Source: Lachnospiraceae bacterium (GTDB lineage: Bacteria > Bacillota > Clostridia > Lachnospirales > Lachnospiraceae). From it: a DNA stretch of 54,509 bases. The first letter of the stretch is position 1. Each line of letters begins with the position of its first letter. The translations under genes and the position numbers were made by a program. The stretch spans positions 1 through 54,509 of the forward strand of contig JAMPGL010000025.1 in the NCBI GenBank assembly GCA_023663945.1, given 5' to 3'. Below the pieces are notes generated by a model. That model saw only the letters and a list, made by a program, of their open reading frames with translations. It searched no databases and was not told the DNA's origin. Shown here piece by piece: positions 26,695 to 35,455 of the stretch.

Positions 26695-28047
26695 TTATAC
26701 GTCAAAGTCATCATTTTCCGAAACTTTAAGGTCAAACTCATCCATATCCGCCCAGGACTCTTCCTTAGAGACAGATTCATCGGGAAATTCACTGAGCTTA
26801 AAATCCATCTCCCTCTTCTCATGTCTCGGCGGAACCGGAAGGGGATTGTCCAAAAGCTCCACCTTTCTTCCGTCCTCCGTCATCACAAACTGAGGCTCCT
26901 TTTTAACCGGATCCTCCTTCGGCTGTTCTTCCCCAGAATGTTCCTTTTTTGAATGCTCCTTTTTGTGCTTCTCCTTCTTCGGCTTTTCTTTCTTCTCTTT
27001 CTTCTGTTTCTCTTTCTTCGGCTTTTCTTTTTTCTGCTTTTCTTTCTTTTGTTTCTCTTTTTTAGCCGGTTTCTGCTCGGAATCTGCTTCCCCGCTCTCC
27101 TCTTCCTTAAGGTAAACTTCATCCTCATACATCATATTTTGAAGCTTCCTCTTTCGCGCCGACCGCATCAGCAGGCTGCACAAAATTCCAATCACGCCGG
27201 CAGATGCCAGCCATAGGATCAACTGCGTAGACAAATCCTGACACCGGTTCGGAAGCTCCCCATACTGAGTCACCCACCAATGAATCTGTTGACCTAAGAA
27301 GTCTCCTGTTATCCCCGTATACTTCATCAGGGTTGCATACATTCCAATTAAGATTCCGGCAGTTAAGATACTGCTCTGGGATGATACCCGCATCACCTGC
27401 TGCCTTTCCAGATAAATGTCCTTCTGCTTCTGTTCCCAGATTTTATCCTTTAAATTGTAACGGTTTTTATTTAAAATGTGAATCATGATTGGCAGCAGCA
27501 GCCAGCCTGCATAGTTCCAGATGCAGACCACTCCCATCCAAAATCCGGTCAGCATCAGATACAATTCACCAAAACTGCTCCGATACCATCCCCGCTTCTT
27601 TGTCAGCCAAAAGAACAGGGAAAAAGCAAAATAAAGCAGGGAAAAGCAAAACATAAAATAGTTTTCCGGCGATATGATAAAGATGGACTCCAAAATGACA
27701 GGGGAAACCATTAAAATTCCTCCTGTCAAAAACTGCGCAGCTCCTCCGAACAGGATTCCCGTCCCCGCAATGAGAAGCATCATCCATACAACCTGAAGAA
27801 TCAGATGGTAAAGCCCGATTCCTTCTGTCCCTGCTTCCAGATACGGCAGAACTTTAGACAGATGGTTTGTGTAGGCATACGCCATCCCCGATGTCAGAAA
27901 CGGCTCTCCCCCCATCCCGGTCACATGCGCATAATACCCGTATGTATCAACAACCGTCCGGCTGTCAAAAAGAAAATATAAAATTCTTGTTATAGGCGCC
28001 GCCAGTACCCATAGTACCGACAAGACCCGTTGTTTTTTATTTTCCAT
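26695..28047 (-). CDS. Polytopic membrane protein with Lys/Glu-rich repetitive tail
   Basis: 450 residues. About eight hydrophobic segments fill residues 10-300, in a pattern reminiscent of GT-C glycosyltransferase-like membrane proteins, though I see no catalytic motif to support that. The C-terminus is cytoplasmic-type: an acidic stretch, then about 55 residues of KKEK/PKKEK/KKEH repeats (near 320-375), then a mixed acidic tail. The repeat lies in a purine-rich run on the minus strand (about 26930-27065) and is prone to length change. It is the last gene of the operon, 19 bases after metY, and is followed by a terminator. Function unknown. Confidence 0.65.
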   Translation of the reverse strand: MENKKQRVLSVLWVLAAPITRILYFLFDSRTVVDTYGYYAHVTGMGGEPFLTSGMAYAYTNHLSKVLPYLEAGTEGIGLYHLILQVVWMMLLIAGTGILFGGAAQFLTGGILMVSPVILESIFIISPENYFMFCFSLLYFAFSLFFWLTKKRGWYRSSFGELYLMLTGFWMGVVCIWNYAGWLLLPIMIHILNKNRYNLKDKIWEQKQKDIYLERQQVMRVSSQSSILTAGILIGMYATLMKYTGITGDFLGQQIHWWVTQYGELPNRCQDLSTQLILWLASAGVIGILCSLLMRSARKRKLQNMMYEDEVYLKEEESGEADSEQKPAKKEKQKKEKQKKEKPKKEKQKKEKKEKPKKEKHKKEHSKKEHSGEEQPKEDPVKKEPQFVMTEDGRKVELLDNPLPVPPRHEKREMDFKLSEFPDESVSKEESWADMDEFDLKVSENDDFDV

Positions 28048-28066
28048 CCCTTATCCTTGCAGCCGG

Positions 28067-29350
28067 TTAAATACAGCTTAACGCGTGTTCCAAATCAGCA
28101 ATAATATCATTAATATTTTCAATTCCTACCGAAAACCGAATCAAATCCGGCGCCACGCCCGCCTCAAGAAGCTGGGCGTCCGTCATCTGCCTGTGCGTAT
28201 GGCTTGCCGGGTGCAGCACACAGGTTCTTGCATCCGCCACATGAGTTACGATTGCCGCCAGAGACAGATGATCCATCATCTTCTCCGCCGCCTCTCTTCC
28301 TCCCTTTAAACCAAAGGAAATCACCCCGCAGGTCTTTCCATTCATATACTTCTTGGCCAGTTCATAATATTGATTTCCCGGCAGTCCCGGATAATTCACC
28401 CAAGCCACCTTTTCATGCTTTTGCAGATATTCGGCAGTCATCAATGCATTCTGGCAATGACGCTCCATCCGAAGGGGAAGCGTTTCAAGCCCCACATTTA
28501 AGAGAAAGGCGTTTTGGGGGGACTGAACGGATCCCAGATCCCGCATAAGCTGCACGGTCGCTTTGGTGATATATGCTTTCTTTCCAAACTTATCCACGTA
28601 AGTGATTCCATGATAAGACTCGTCCGGACTGCATAACCCCGGAAATTTTTCTGCATAATCCTTCCACTGGAAATTGCCGGAATCCACAATCGCTCCTCCC
28701 ACGCTCATAGCGTGCCCATCCATATACTTGGTGGTGGAATGGGTCACAATATCCGCTCCCCATTTAAAAGGATTACAGTTGATCGGCGTTGCAAAGGTAT
28801 TGTCAACAATTAACGGCACCTGATGATCATGCGCTGCTTTTGCAAATTTTTCAATATCCAGAACCACCAGCGCGGGATTTGCAATTGTTTCCGCAAACAC
28901 GCATCTGGTATTTTCTTTAAATGCCTCATCCAGCTCTTCGGCGGAAGCATCCGGGTCAACTATGGTGCATTCGATTCCCATTTTTTTCATGGTCACCGTA
29001 AGCAGATTGAAGGTTCCTCCGTACACGGTCGAGGAGAGAACCACGTGAGAGCCCGTTTCGCAGATATTAAACACTGCATAATAATTTGCCGCCTGCCCCG
29101 AAGCGGTGAGCATTGCCGCGGCTCCGCCTTCCAGCTCACAGATTTTTTGCGCCACACAGTCATTCGTCGGGTTCTGCAGTCTGGAATAAAAATATCCCTC
29201 TTCCTCCAGATCAAACAGCCGGCCCATCTGCTGTGAAGTTTCGTACTTGTAGGTTGTGCTCTGATAGATCGGCAATACCCGCGGTTCTCCGTTTCCGGGC
29301 TTCCATCCCGACTGCACACATATTGTTTCCTTTGCGTAATCTCTGCTCAT
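28067..29350 (-). CDS. metY: O-acetylhomoserine sulfhydrylase (aminocarboxypropyltransferase)
   Basis: A 427-residue PLP enzyme of the Cys/Met metabolism family that makes homocysteine from O-acetylhomoserine and sulfide. The PLP lysine is in VTHSTTKYMDGHAMSVGGAI (Lys208); the family FYSRLQNPTNDCVAQKICELEGG near 54 and AETIANPALVVLDIEKFA near 153 are present. The length is typical of MetY rather than of the shorter cystathionine enzymes. It lies 15 bases downstream of yebC, with no room for an S-box or T-box leader, so its expression seems tied to the hemolysin-yebC promoter. Confidence 0.9.
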   Translation of the reverse strand: MSRDYAKETICVQSGWKPGNGEPRVLPIYQSTTYKYETSQQMGRLFDLEEEGYFYSRLQNPTNDCVAQKICELEGGAAAMLTASGQAANYYAVFNICETGSHVVLSSTVYGGTFNLLTVTMKKMGIECTIVDPDASAEELDEAFKENTRCVFAETIANPALVVLDIEKFAKAAHDHQVPLIVDNTFATPINCNPFKWGADIVTHSTTKYMDGHAMSVGGAIVDSGNFQWKDYAEKFPGLCSPDESYHGITYVDKFGKKAYITKATVQLMRDLGSVQSPQNAFLLNVGLETLPLRMERHCQNALMTAEYLQKHEKVAWVNYPGLPGNQYYELAKKYMNGKTCGVISFGLKGGREAAEKMMDHLSLAAIVTHVADARTCVLHPASHTHRQMTDAQLLEAGVAPDLIRFSVGIENINDIIADLEHALSCI

Positions 29351-29365
29351 ATCCCTCCTCCGGCT

Positions 29366-30094
29366 TTACTCATCCCAATTGTGGTAAACCGCCTGCACAT
29401 CATCATCTTCATCCAAAAGATCTAAAATTTTCTGGAGATTTTTAACTGCCGCTTCATCCGTCAGCTCCACATAATTTTGAGGAATCATGGTCACTTCCGC
29501 AGATACAAGCGGGATTCCTTCCTCTGTGAGTGCCTTATGCACTCCGTCAAAATCATCCGGCAGAGTGAGGATTTCATAGCTGTCCTCCTCCTCGTTAAAG
29601 TCCTCCGCACCGGCATCTAACGCCAGCATCATAAGCTCATCCGCATCTCCCTCGTATTCTTCTTTGTCGATGATAAGCTGTCCTTTTTGGTCAAACATAA
29701 AAGAAACACACCCCGGCGTGCCGACATTGCCGTTTCCCTTGGTAAACGCATTGCGGACGTTTGCCGCCGTGCGGTTCTGATTGTCGGTAAGGGCATCTAC
29801 GATAATCGCAATCCCGTTCGGTCCGTATCCTTCGTAGGTTATGTATTTATAATTAACGCTGCCCATATCCCCCGCTGCCTTTTTAATTCCGCGGTCAATG
29901 GTATCATTGGGCATATTGTTGGATTTTGCCTTGGCAATCACCTGTGCCAGCTTGGAATTGTTGGCAGGATCCGGTCCCCCTTCTTTGACAGCTACCGCAA
30001 TTTCCCTCCCCAGAATGGTAAAGATTTTGCCCTTCGCCGCATCGTTCTTTTCCTTCTTATGCTTAATGTTTGCAAATTTTGAATGTCCTGACAT
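29366..30094 (-). CDS. yebC: YebC/PmpR/TACO1-family protein
   Basis: A 242-residue protein of the YebC family, described as a transcriptional regulator (PmpR) and more recently as a factor easing ribosome stalling at proline-rich sequences. The N-terminal signature MSGHSKFANIKHKKEKNDAAKGK is almost invariant, and ITYEGYGPNGIAIIVDALTDNQNRTAANVRNAF in the middle is diagnostic. The acidic C-terminus (LLDEDDDVQAVYHNWDE) is usual. It sits between a CNNM/CorC gene (11 bases upstream) and metY (15 bases downstream). Confidence 0.96.
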   Translation of the reverse strand: MSGHSKFANIKHKKEKNDAAKGKIFTILGREIAVAVKEGGPDPANNSKLAQVIAKAKSNNMPNDTIDRGIKKAAGDMGSVNYKYITYEGYGPNGIAIIVDALTDNQNRTAANVRNAFTKGNGNVGTPGCVSFMFDQKGQLIIDKEEYEGDADELMMLALDAGAEDFNEEEDSYEILTLPDDFDGVHKALTEEGIPLVSAEVTMIPQNYVELTDEAAVKNLQKILDLLDEDDDVQAVYHNWDE

Positions 30095-30105
30095 AACTAT
30101 CTCCT

Positions 30106-31497
30106 TTATTCCTGTTTATTCGTATCTTCGTTGTTCTTCCCCTTGCCGGTCTCCTCTGTTTCCCGGTCAGGAAGCTTCTTGACAAGGACGCTCTTAATCA
30201 CGCGGTTCTCCACCTTAAGTATCCGAAAACTGTATCCCTCCACCTCGATGGTAAACTCCTCATTCTCGTCCGGTATCTTTTCCATTTTGGAAATCATAAA
30301 TCCATTGAGCGTATCAAAAGTATCCTCGTGGAAAGAAATCTGAAATCTTTCTTCCAGCTCTTCTAATGGAGTGATTCCTTCTATTATGTACTCGTCGGCA
30401 TTTTCGGTCTCCTCAATATGCGCCTCTTCCTCATCATACTCATCCATGATCTCTCCCACAATTTCTTCCAAAATATCTTCCATTGCCAAGAGTCCGGATG
30501 TTTGTCCATACTCATCCACCACAATCACCATCTGCGTTTTGGTGTGCTGCATGGTTTTGAAAAGTACGTCGATATGCTTTGTCTCAGGCACAAACTCCGC
30601 TTCCCTGATCAAATTCTGAATCTCTCCTACCGGGATGGACAGGTTTTCCTTTTCTCTCTGAGCTCCCATGGCATCCCGAAAATGAAGGATACCGATAATA
30701 TGGTCAATATTATCCTCAAAGACCGGGAAACGGCTCTTACTCTCACTGAGCATATAGTCAAGAGCCTCCTCTAAGGTTATATTCCTGTCGATTGCCAGAA
30801 TATTATTCCGATGAGTCATAATATCCTGCGCTTCCTTATCGCCAAACTCAAAAATATTGTTGATCATTTCCGCTTCCGTTGCAAGAAGCACGCCCTGCTC
30901 ATGCCCCTCATTCACCATGGAGATAATCTCCTCCTCCGTGACATCCTCCGGATTCATATCCCCGTGAATGCCAAACAGACGGAGCACTCCCTTAGAAGTG
31001 GCGGTTATAAGCCCTGTAACCGGCGCAAATAATTTCATAATAAAATAAACCGGCTCAATACAGGTATATGCCCATTTATAAGAATAGCGGACCCCCAGGC
31101 GTTTCGGGATTAACACGCCAAAGGTCAAAAGCACATACAAAAGCACTGCTCCCGAAAGAATAAATGCTAATGCCGTAATAAGCGCCGGCGGAACTGCGCC
31201 TTTTAAATATCCGCCCTCCAGCACCTGCTGCGCCATCGCGGAAAACATGCGCAGAAACGATACACCCATAATCAGATTAATCACTGTGGTAATCAACTGC
31301 ACGGTATTTATGTATTGTTCGGGATTTACTGCAATCTGATACAGTTTCCCCGCTCTTTTGTCTCCCGCCTGTGCATGTTCGGAAAGTTCCTTGGAATTTA
31401 AATCCCTGATTGCCGCTCCGGAACTGTAAAAAAACATATCAATCAGTAGTAATGCAAAGAATATCGCGTAACTGGCAGTAGGCCCGCCATCGTCCAT
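30106..31497 (-). CDS. Hemolysin-family CNNM/CBS/CorC membrane protein
   Basis: A 463-residue protein of the TlyC/CorC group, likely a divalent-cation (Mg2+) transporter or efflux regulator; the hemolysin name is historical. Domain order: CNNM/DUF21 transmembrane domain (residues 1-185, about four helices), tandem CBS domains (about 215-335, with MTHRNNILAID and MVIVVDEYGQTSGLLAMEDILEEIVGEI), then a CorC_HlyC domain (about 365-440), and a charged tail. The start ATG has an AAAGGAG site and a strong promoter upstream (31535-31563). It leads the operon with yebC, metY and the Lys-rich membrane protein. Confidence 0.9.
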   Translation of the reverse strand: MDDGGPTASYAIFFALLLIDMFFYSSGAAIRDLNSKELSEHAQAGDKRAGKLYQIAVNPEQYINTVQLITTVINLIMGVSFLRMFSAMAQQVLEGGYLKGAVPPALITALAFILSGAVLLYVLLTFGVLIPKRLGVRYSYKWAYTCIEPVYFIMKLFAPVTGLITATSKGVLRLFGIHGDMNPEDVTEEEIISMVNEGHEQGVLLATEAEMINNIFEFGDKEAQDIMTHRNNILAIDRNITLEEALDYMLSESKSRFPVFEDNIDHIIGILHFRDAMGAQREKENLSIPVGEIQNLIREAEFVPETKHIDVLFKTMQHTKTQMVIVVDEYGQTSGLLAMEDILEEIVGEIMDEYDEEEAHIEETENADEYIIEGITPLEELEERFQISFHEDTFDTLNGFMISKMEKIPDENEEFTIEVEGYSFRILKVENRVIKSVLVKKLPDRETEETGKGKNNEDTNKQE

Positions 31498-31534
31498 GTC
31501 CCCATCTCCTTTGTCGCATAAATTATCAAATTAA

Positions 31535-31563
31535 ACTATAGCATTTCCTGCTGTTATCGTCAA
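31535..31563 (-). promoter_or_regulatory. Predicted sigma-A promoter of the CNNM-yebC-metY operon
   Basis: Minus strand: TTGACG (31558-31563), 17-base spacer, TATAGT (31535-31540), about 38 bases before the start at 31497. It begins just after the mazF stop at 31576. Both boxes match 5 of 6 bases. Confidence 0.75.
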
Positions 31564-31575
31564 GTTCTGCTCCGG

Positions 31576-31923
31576 TCATGTGTATGTACCAAGCTCCAGA
31601 CTCACCATAAGCCCTCTGTTCACCTCTCTCATAATATCCTCGTCCAGATGGCACACCTTATCCTTCAGCCGCTTCTTGTCAATAGTCCGAAGCTGTTCCA
31701 AAAGAATCACCGAATCTTTCACCATATCATATCTTCCGGCGCTGAGTTCAATATGGGTCGGAAGCTTTGCTTTATTTAACTTTGACGTAATTGCCGCACA
31801 GATGATCGTTGGACTGTGCCGGTTTCCCACATCGTTCTGCACGATTAAAACCGGGCGGATTCCGCCCTGTTCCGAACCGATCACCGGTCTTAGATCCGCA
31901 TAATAAATATCTCCTCTTCTCAA
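31576..31923 (-). CDS. mazF: MazF/PemK (EndoA)-family endoribonuclease toxin
   Basis: A 115-residue mRNA interferase of the NdoA/MazF family. Conserved elements are [20 protein letters not shown] at the start, RPVLIVQND with [15 protein letters not shown], and the C-terminal [17 protein letters not shown] place the start at a TTG (31923) because an AAGGGTG site lies upstream at normal distance and the protein then begins as typical family members do; the GTG four codons earlier has no usable ribosome site. In B. subtilis the antitoxin gene ndoAI lies between alr and ndoA; here no antitoxin ORF fits between alr and mazF. A TATAAT at 31973-31978 could serve a promoter. Confidence 0.9.
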   Translation of the reverse strand: MRRGDIYYADLRPVIGSEQGGIRPVLIVQNDVGNRHSPTIICAAITSKLNKAKLPTHIELSAGRYDMVKDSVILLEQLRTIDKKRLKDKVCHLDEDIMREVNRGLMVSLELGTYT

Positions 31924-32008
31924 TCTTTCACACACCCTTCATACCAATAGAACATGAATTTTTGCATTAAGTATTATAACCGTATTGTCTGAAGGTATTC
32001 AGATGCAT

Positions 32009-33202
32009 TTAAAAATCCTGATAATAATCTTTGGTGCACAGGATTTTCCCGCCTTTTGTATAAACTCTGGGTATCCGCTTTCCAAGATTACATACCAATT
32101 CGTAGTTAAATCTTCCGGACAATTCCCCCAGCATTTCCGCCGTAATCTGTTCCGCTCCATCCCTTCCGATCAGCGTAACCAAATCCCCCTGCGCCGCCCG
32201 GGGATTCTCTGTCACGTCAACCATAAACTGATCCATGCACACTCTTCCCAAAATGGGCGCCCTCCTGCCGTGTATCAGCACATATCCCTTGCCGGAAAGC
32301 CCTCTTGGATAACCGTCTCCGTATCCCGCGGGGATGGTTGCAATCCTCATCTTAGAGGGAGCTGTAAACGTTCCCCCGTAGCTCACCGGCGTTCCGGCTT
32401 CAATCTCCTTCACATACACAATCCTGCTGTATAAGGACAGCGCCGGGGTAAGCTTAACCCTATCCTGCTTTACCTGCCGGGAAGGCAGTAACCCGTATAA
32501 AATGATTCCCGCCCTTACCATATCCATATTGGCGTCGGGGATTTCCATAATTCCCGCGCTGTTCGAGCAGTGCCGGATGGGAATCTCTTTTCCGGTTTCT
32601 TCTTTTATTTTTGATAAAAAATCCTGAAATTCCTTTAACTGGCTTCGGGCTGAGCTTTTGTCAGTTTCATCCGCTCTGGCAAAGTGCGTGAAAATTCCTT
32701 CCACCTCAATCCCTTCCGTTTCAAAAGCCTTTTTCACAAAGGAAAGCCCTTCCGGATCCGGTCTTACGCCGATGCGGCTCATCCCCGTATCTACCTTGAC
32801 ATGAACCTTTGCCTTCGTATAGATTCCCTCCTCCGCAAGCACTTTCACTGCTCCGGAAAGCTCTTTTAAGGTATCCTGCCGGAACACCGTCATTCGGATT
32901 TCCTCTTTGATCAGTCTCTTATAACTGTAAGGAAAGGTATATCCCAAAATCAAGATTGGCTTGCGTATCCCTGCGCTCCGCAGAATAAAAGCCTCCTCCG
33001 CCGTGGCGGCCGCAAATCCGGATAGATAACTTATCTCTTCTAACTCTCTGGCTATGGGAACCGCTCCATGCCCGTAACCGTCGGTTTTGATCACCGCCAT
33101 AATGCTGGTTTCCGGCGCAATGGCTGCCTTCATCTGTTCCACATTGCTTCTGACGGCATCAAGATTTACCTCTGCATAGATTCGCTGATAATCCTCTCTC
33201 AT
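32009..33202 (-). CDS. alr: Alanine racemase
   Basis: A 397-residue PLP enzyme making D-alanine for peptidoglycan. The PLP lysine is in AVIKTDGYGHGAV (Lys39; the usual form is VKANAYGHG, so two residues differ). The opposite-face catalytic Tyr is in GTPVSYGGTF, and VGRVCMDQFMVDVT appears as GRVCMDQFMVDVT near residue 325. The start at 33202 gives the normal N-terminus (IYAEVNLDAVRSNV) and clears the upstream nnr gene; a longer in-frame start would overlap nnr by about 40 bases. Gene order nnr-alr-mazF resembles the B. subtilis alr-ndoAI-ndoA region without the antitoxin. Confidence 0.94.
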   Translation of the reverse strand: MREDYQRIYAEVNLDAVRSNVEQMKAAIAPETSIMAVIKTDGYGHGAVPIARELEEISYLSGFAAATAEEAFILRSAGIRKPILILGYTFPYSYKRLIKEEIRMTVFRQDTLKELSGAVKVLAEEGIYTKAKVHVKVDTGMSRIGVRPDPEGLSFVKKAFETEGIEVEGIFTHFARADETDKSSARSQLKEFQDFLSKIKEETGKEIPIRHCSNSAGIMEIPDANMDMVRAGIILYGLLPSRQVKQDRVKLTPALSLYSRIVYVKEIEAGTPVSYGGTFTAPSKMRIATIPAGYGDGYPRGLSGKGYVLIHGRRAPILGRVCMDQFMVDVTENPRAAQGDLVTLIGRDGAEQITAEMLGELSGRFNYELVCNLGKRIPRVYTKGGKILCTKDYYQDF

Positions 33203-33230
33203 CTTCCCTTTGCTCTCCCTTTGTATGTCA

Positions 33231-34748
33231 TTACTCTGTTTTGCACATAACATCCGGAAGGTGCCTGACAATGTCCATTGCCGTCATGCCGTATCTTCCG
33301 TTTTCTTTTGATGCCGCCTCTCCTGCCAGCCCGTGCAGAAACACGGAAAGCCCCGCCGCCTCAAAGCACGGCATCTTCTGTGCCAGCAGTCCGCTGATGA
33401 TTCCGGTGAGCACATCGCCGCTTCCAGCGGCCGCCATGCCGTCGTTTCCCGATGTGTTGATCAGCAGTTCCCCCTCTTTCCTGCCTATCGTCAAGGTGAC
33501 GGCATCTTTTGCAACAAGCGTGCAATCATATTTTTGTAATGTCTCCCCGATCACTTTCATGCGGTCTGCCCGGTAACATTCCATATCCAGTCCCGACAAT
33601 CTCACCAGTTCCCCCGGGTGAGGCGTCAGCACAATATGCTCTCCCTGCTGTCCCGCCAATAATTCTGCAAGCTTCTGTTCCCTTCCAATCAGGTTTAAAG
33701 CATCCGCATCGAGAACCATGGGGATTCTGCTGTTTTCCAAGCAGTACATGAGCAAAAACTCCGCCGCCTTTCCGGTTCCCATTCCCGGTCCTATCGCCGC
33801 CACATCCGCCCACTCCAATGATTCCTGAATCCGCCGGGTCTCCGGCATTTCCTGATAAGAATACAGCATCGCCTCCGGAAGGGTGCTCTGGAGAATCTCC
33901 CGGTTACACTGCGGAGTTATAATCTTAACCATTCCCGCCCCTGCCTTAAAGATACTGCTTCCTGCCAAAATGCAGGCTCCGCACATATCATAGCTTCCGG
34001 CAATTAAAAGAACCTTTCCAAAGGTTCCTTTATTTCCATCCGGTCTCCGCGCAGGCAGCATCCGAAAAGCATCTTCCCTCTCCGGATAAACCGCCGCGGG
34101 GCTCTGTCCTTTCAGCACGCATCCGGGAATCCCTATATCGCACACCACAAGCTTTCCGGCATATTCCCTTCCGGGGTACAATAGTTCTCCCCGCTTGGCA
34201 AAGGCAAACGCTGTTGTCAAATCTGCTTTTACGGCACAGCCCATGACCCTTCCTGTATCAGCACAGATTCCCGAGGGAATATCCACGCTGCAGATATAAG
34301 CGCCTCTGAGCTTCATAGCGTTTGCCGACTTAATCAGCTCTGCATATTCTCCTTCCACCTCCCGGGAAAGCCCTATCCCAAGCAAAGCATCTATTACAAT
34401 ATCATATTCCCCATCTTCCAATTTGCGCAGAATGGAAAACCCTGAATTTAACAAAATCTCTTTCTGACGCGCCGTCTCCTCAGACAGCTTATCCCAATTG
34501 CCGGCAAGCAGAAACGTCACTTTAATTCCTTTGGAAGCCAAAATCCTGCCCACTGCCAGACCGTCGCCGCCGTTGTTTCCCGTTCCGGCTAAAATCAATG
34601 CCCTGTGAATCCTGCCTCTCTCTTTACAGAGGATTCTCACGGTCTCTAAAGCCGCACGCTCCATCAGGACAAGAGAAGGAATCCCGACCCTTAAGATGGT
34701 TTCTCTGTCATATTGCTTCATTTCCGCCGCTGTCACTGCATACTGCAT
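33231..34748 (-). CDS. nnr: Bifunctional NAD(P)H-hydrate epimerase / ADP-dependent dehydratase
   Basis: A 505-residue repair enzyme for hydrated NAD(P)H. The N-terminal YjeF epimerase domain (1-215) has LAGTGNNGGDGLAVGRILASKG and the VDIPSGICADTG stretch. The C-terminal carbohydrate-kinase-like dehydratase domain (about 225-500) has GTFGKVLLIAGS, LTPHPGELVRLSG, and the ATP/ADP site NTSGNDGMAAAGSGDVLTGIISGLLAQ. The start at 34748 follows a GGGGGA site 4-9 bases upstream; the longer ORF start does not. It precedes alr. Confidence 0.93.
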   Translation of the reverse strand: MQYAVTAAEMKQYDRETILRVGIPSLVLMERAALETVRILCKERGRIHRALILAGTGNNGGDGLAVGRILASKGIKVTFLLAGNWDKLSEETARQKEILLNSGFSILRKLEDGEYDIVIDALLGIGLSREVEGEYAELIKSANAMKLRGAYICSVDIPSGICADTGRVMGCAVKADLTTAFAFAKRGELLYPGREYAGKLVVCDIGIPGCVLKGQSPAAVYPEREDAFRMLPARRPDGNKGTFGKVLLIAGSYDMCGACILAGSSIFKAGAGMVKIITPQCNREILQSTLPEAMLYSYQEMPETRRIQESLEWADVAAIGPGMGTGKAAEFLLMYCLENSRIPMVLDADALNLIGREQKLAELLAGQQGEHIVLTPHPGELVRLSGLDMECYRADRMKVIGETLQKYDCTLVAKDAVTLTIGRKEGELLINTSGNDGMAAAGSGDVLTGIISGLLAQKMPCFEAAGLSVFLHGLAGEAASKENGRYGMTAMDIVRHLPDVMCKTE

Positions 34749-34798
34749 AGAATCCCCCGTTTCCTGCTGTCCCAATACGTATAATCACCACATGGAAA

Positions 34799-34831
34799 TG
34801 CGCCGCACACCGAATCCGGGCATGAGGCGCA
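34799..34831 (-). repeat. GC-rich hairpin between the coiled-coil gene and nnr
   Basis: Arms TGCGCC (34799-34804) and GGCGCA (34826-34831) enclose a further short CCGxxxxCGG-type pairing. It begins 2 bases after the stop of the coiled-coil gene. On the minus strand only a short TTTCC follows, so it is at most a weak terminator or processing signal. Confidence 0.4.
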
Positions 34832-34833
34832 GC

Positions 34834-35439
34834 CTATTTTTCTTTATATTCCATATCAAACAATTCAAGCACCTCTGCCCCAAATATGTCGTGCATATAA
34901 GAATACAATGCCTGATTCATCTGCTCCTGCTCCTGCTTGCGGACCAGACGCTTTTTGAGCTCTATTCGTATTTGAGTCACCCACTGCGTAGTCTCTTCGA
35001 TTTCCTTTTCGTTTTTCTTGATCCGGTCATAACAGATTTCCATGGTGTGGAGCATCAGTTCCGTATTGACCTTCTCGATTTTCCGCGGGAGCTCCTGCAT
35101 CTCCCCCCGGTAACCATTCAGCTTTTCATTGCACTCATTGATCAGCCGGGAATTTTCTTCCGCTTTCTTCTGCGCCTTTTCATCGTTAGCCACGGAAGCC
35201 TCCTGAGCATTCTCCACGATCTCCTTCATAAGCTTTTTCTTGAGTGCCCTTACCTTGTCCACCTCGCTCTTGACCCTGCTCTGACGCTTAATCAGCTCAT
35301 TTAATTCCTTTTCCAGCCTTGTTATGGTCTTATCCGGCTGTGTCTGGGTAAAGAGCTTATGCCACTTGTTATCCAAAGTAAGCAGCGGTATATTTCTGGA
35401 TTGTAATGCCGGTTTATAAATCTCTTCTCTTCTGGACAT
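34834..35439 (-). CDS. Coiled-coil hypothetical protein
   Basis: 201 residues, almost entirely charged and helical: heptad-like Leu/Lys/Glu patterns from about residue 40 to 180, no signal peptide, no membrane helix. A short N-terminal globular part (PLLTLDNKWHKLF) looks conserved. The start at 35439 has a TTAGGAGG site; a longer form would overlap rex. It follows rex by 16 bases. No recognised family. Its place between rex and nnr, with no overlap in known function, gives little guidance. Confidence 0.7.
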   Translation of the reverse strand: MSRREEIYKPALQSRNIPLLTLDNKWHKLFTQTQPDKTITRLEKELNELIKRQSRVKSEVDKVRALKKKLMKEIVENAQEASVANDEKAQKKAEENSRLINECNEKLNGYRGEMQELPRKIEKVNTELMLHTMEICYDRIKKNEKEIEETTQWVTQIRIELKKRLVRKQEQEQMNQALYSYMHDIFGAEVLELFDMEYKEK

Positions 35440-35455
35440 ATCTCCGCCTCCTAAG

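Noticed and set aside
26930-27065. Tandem repeat resembling a CRISPR or VNTR on first glance
   Set aside because: It is a coding low-complexity run for Lys/Glu with no spacer-like unique sequence.
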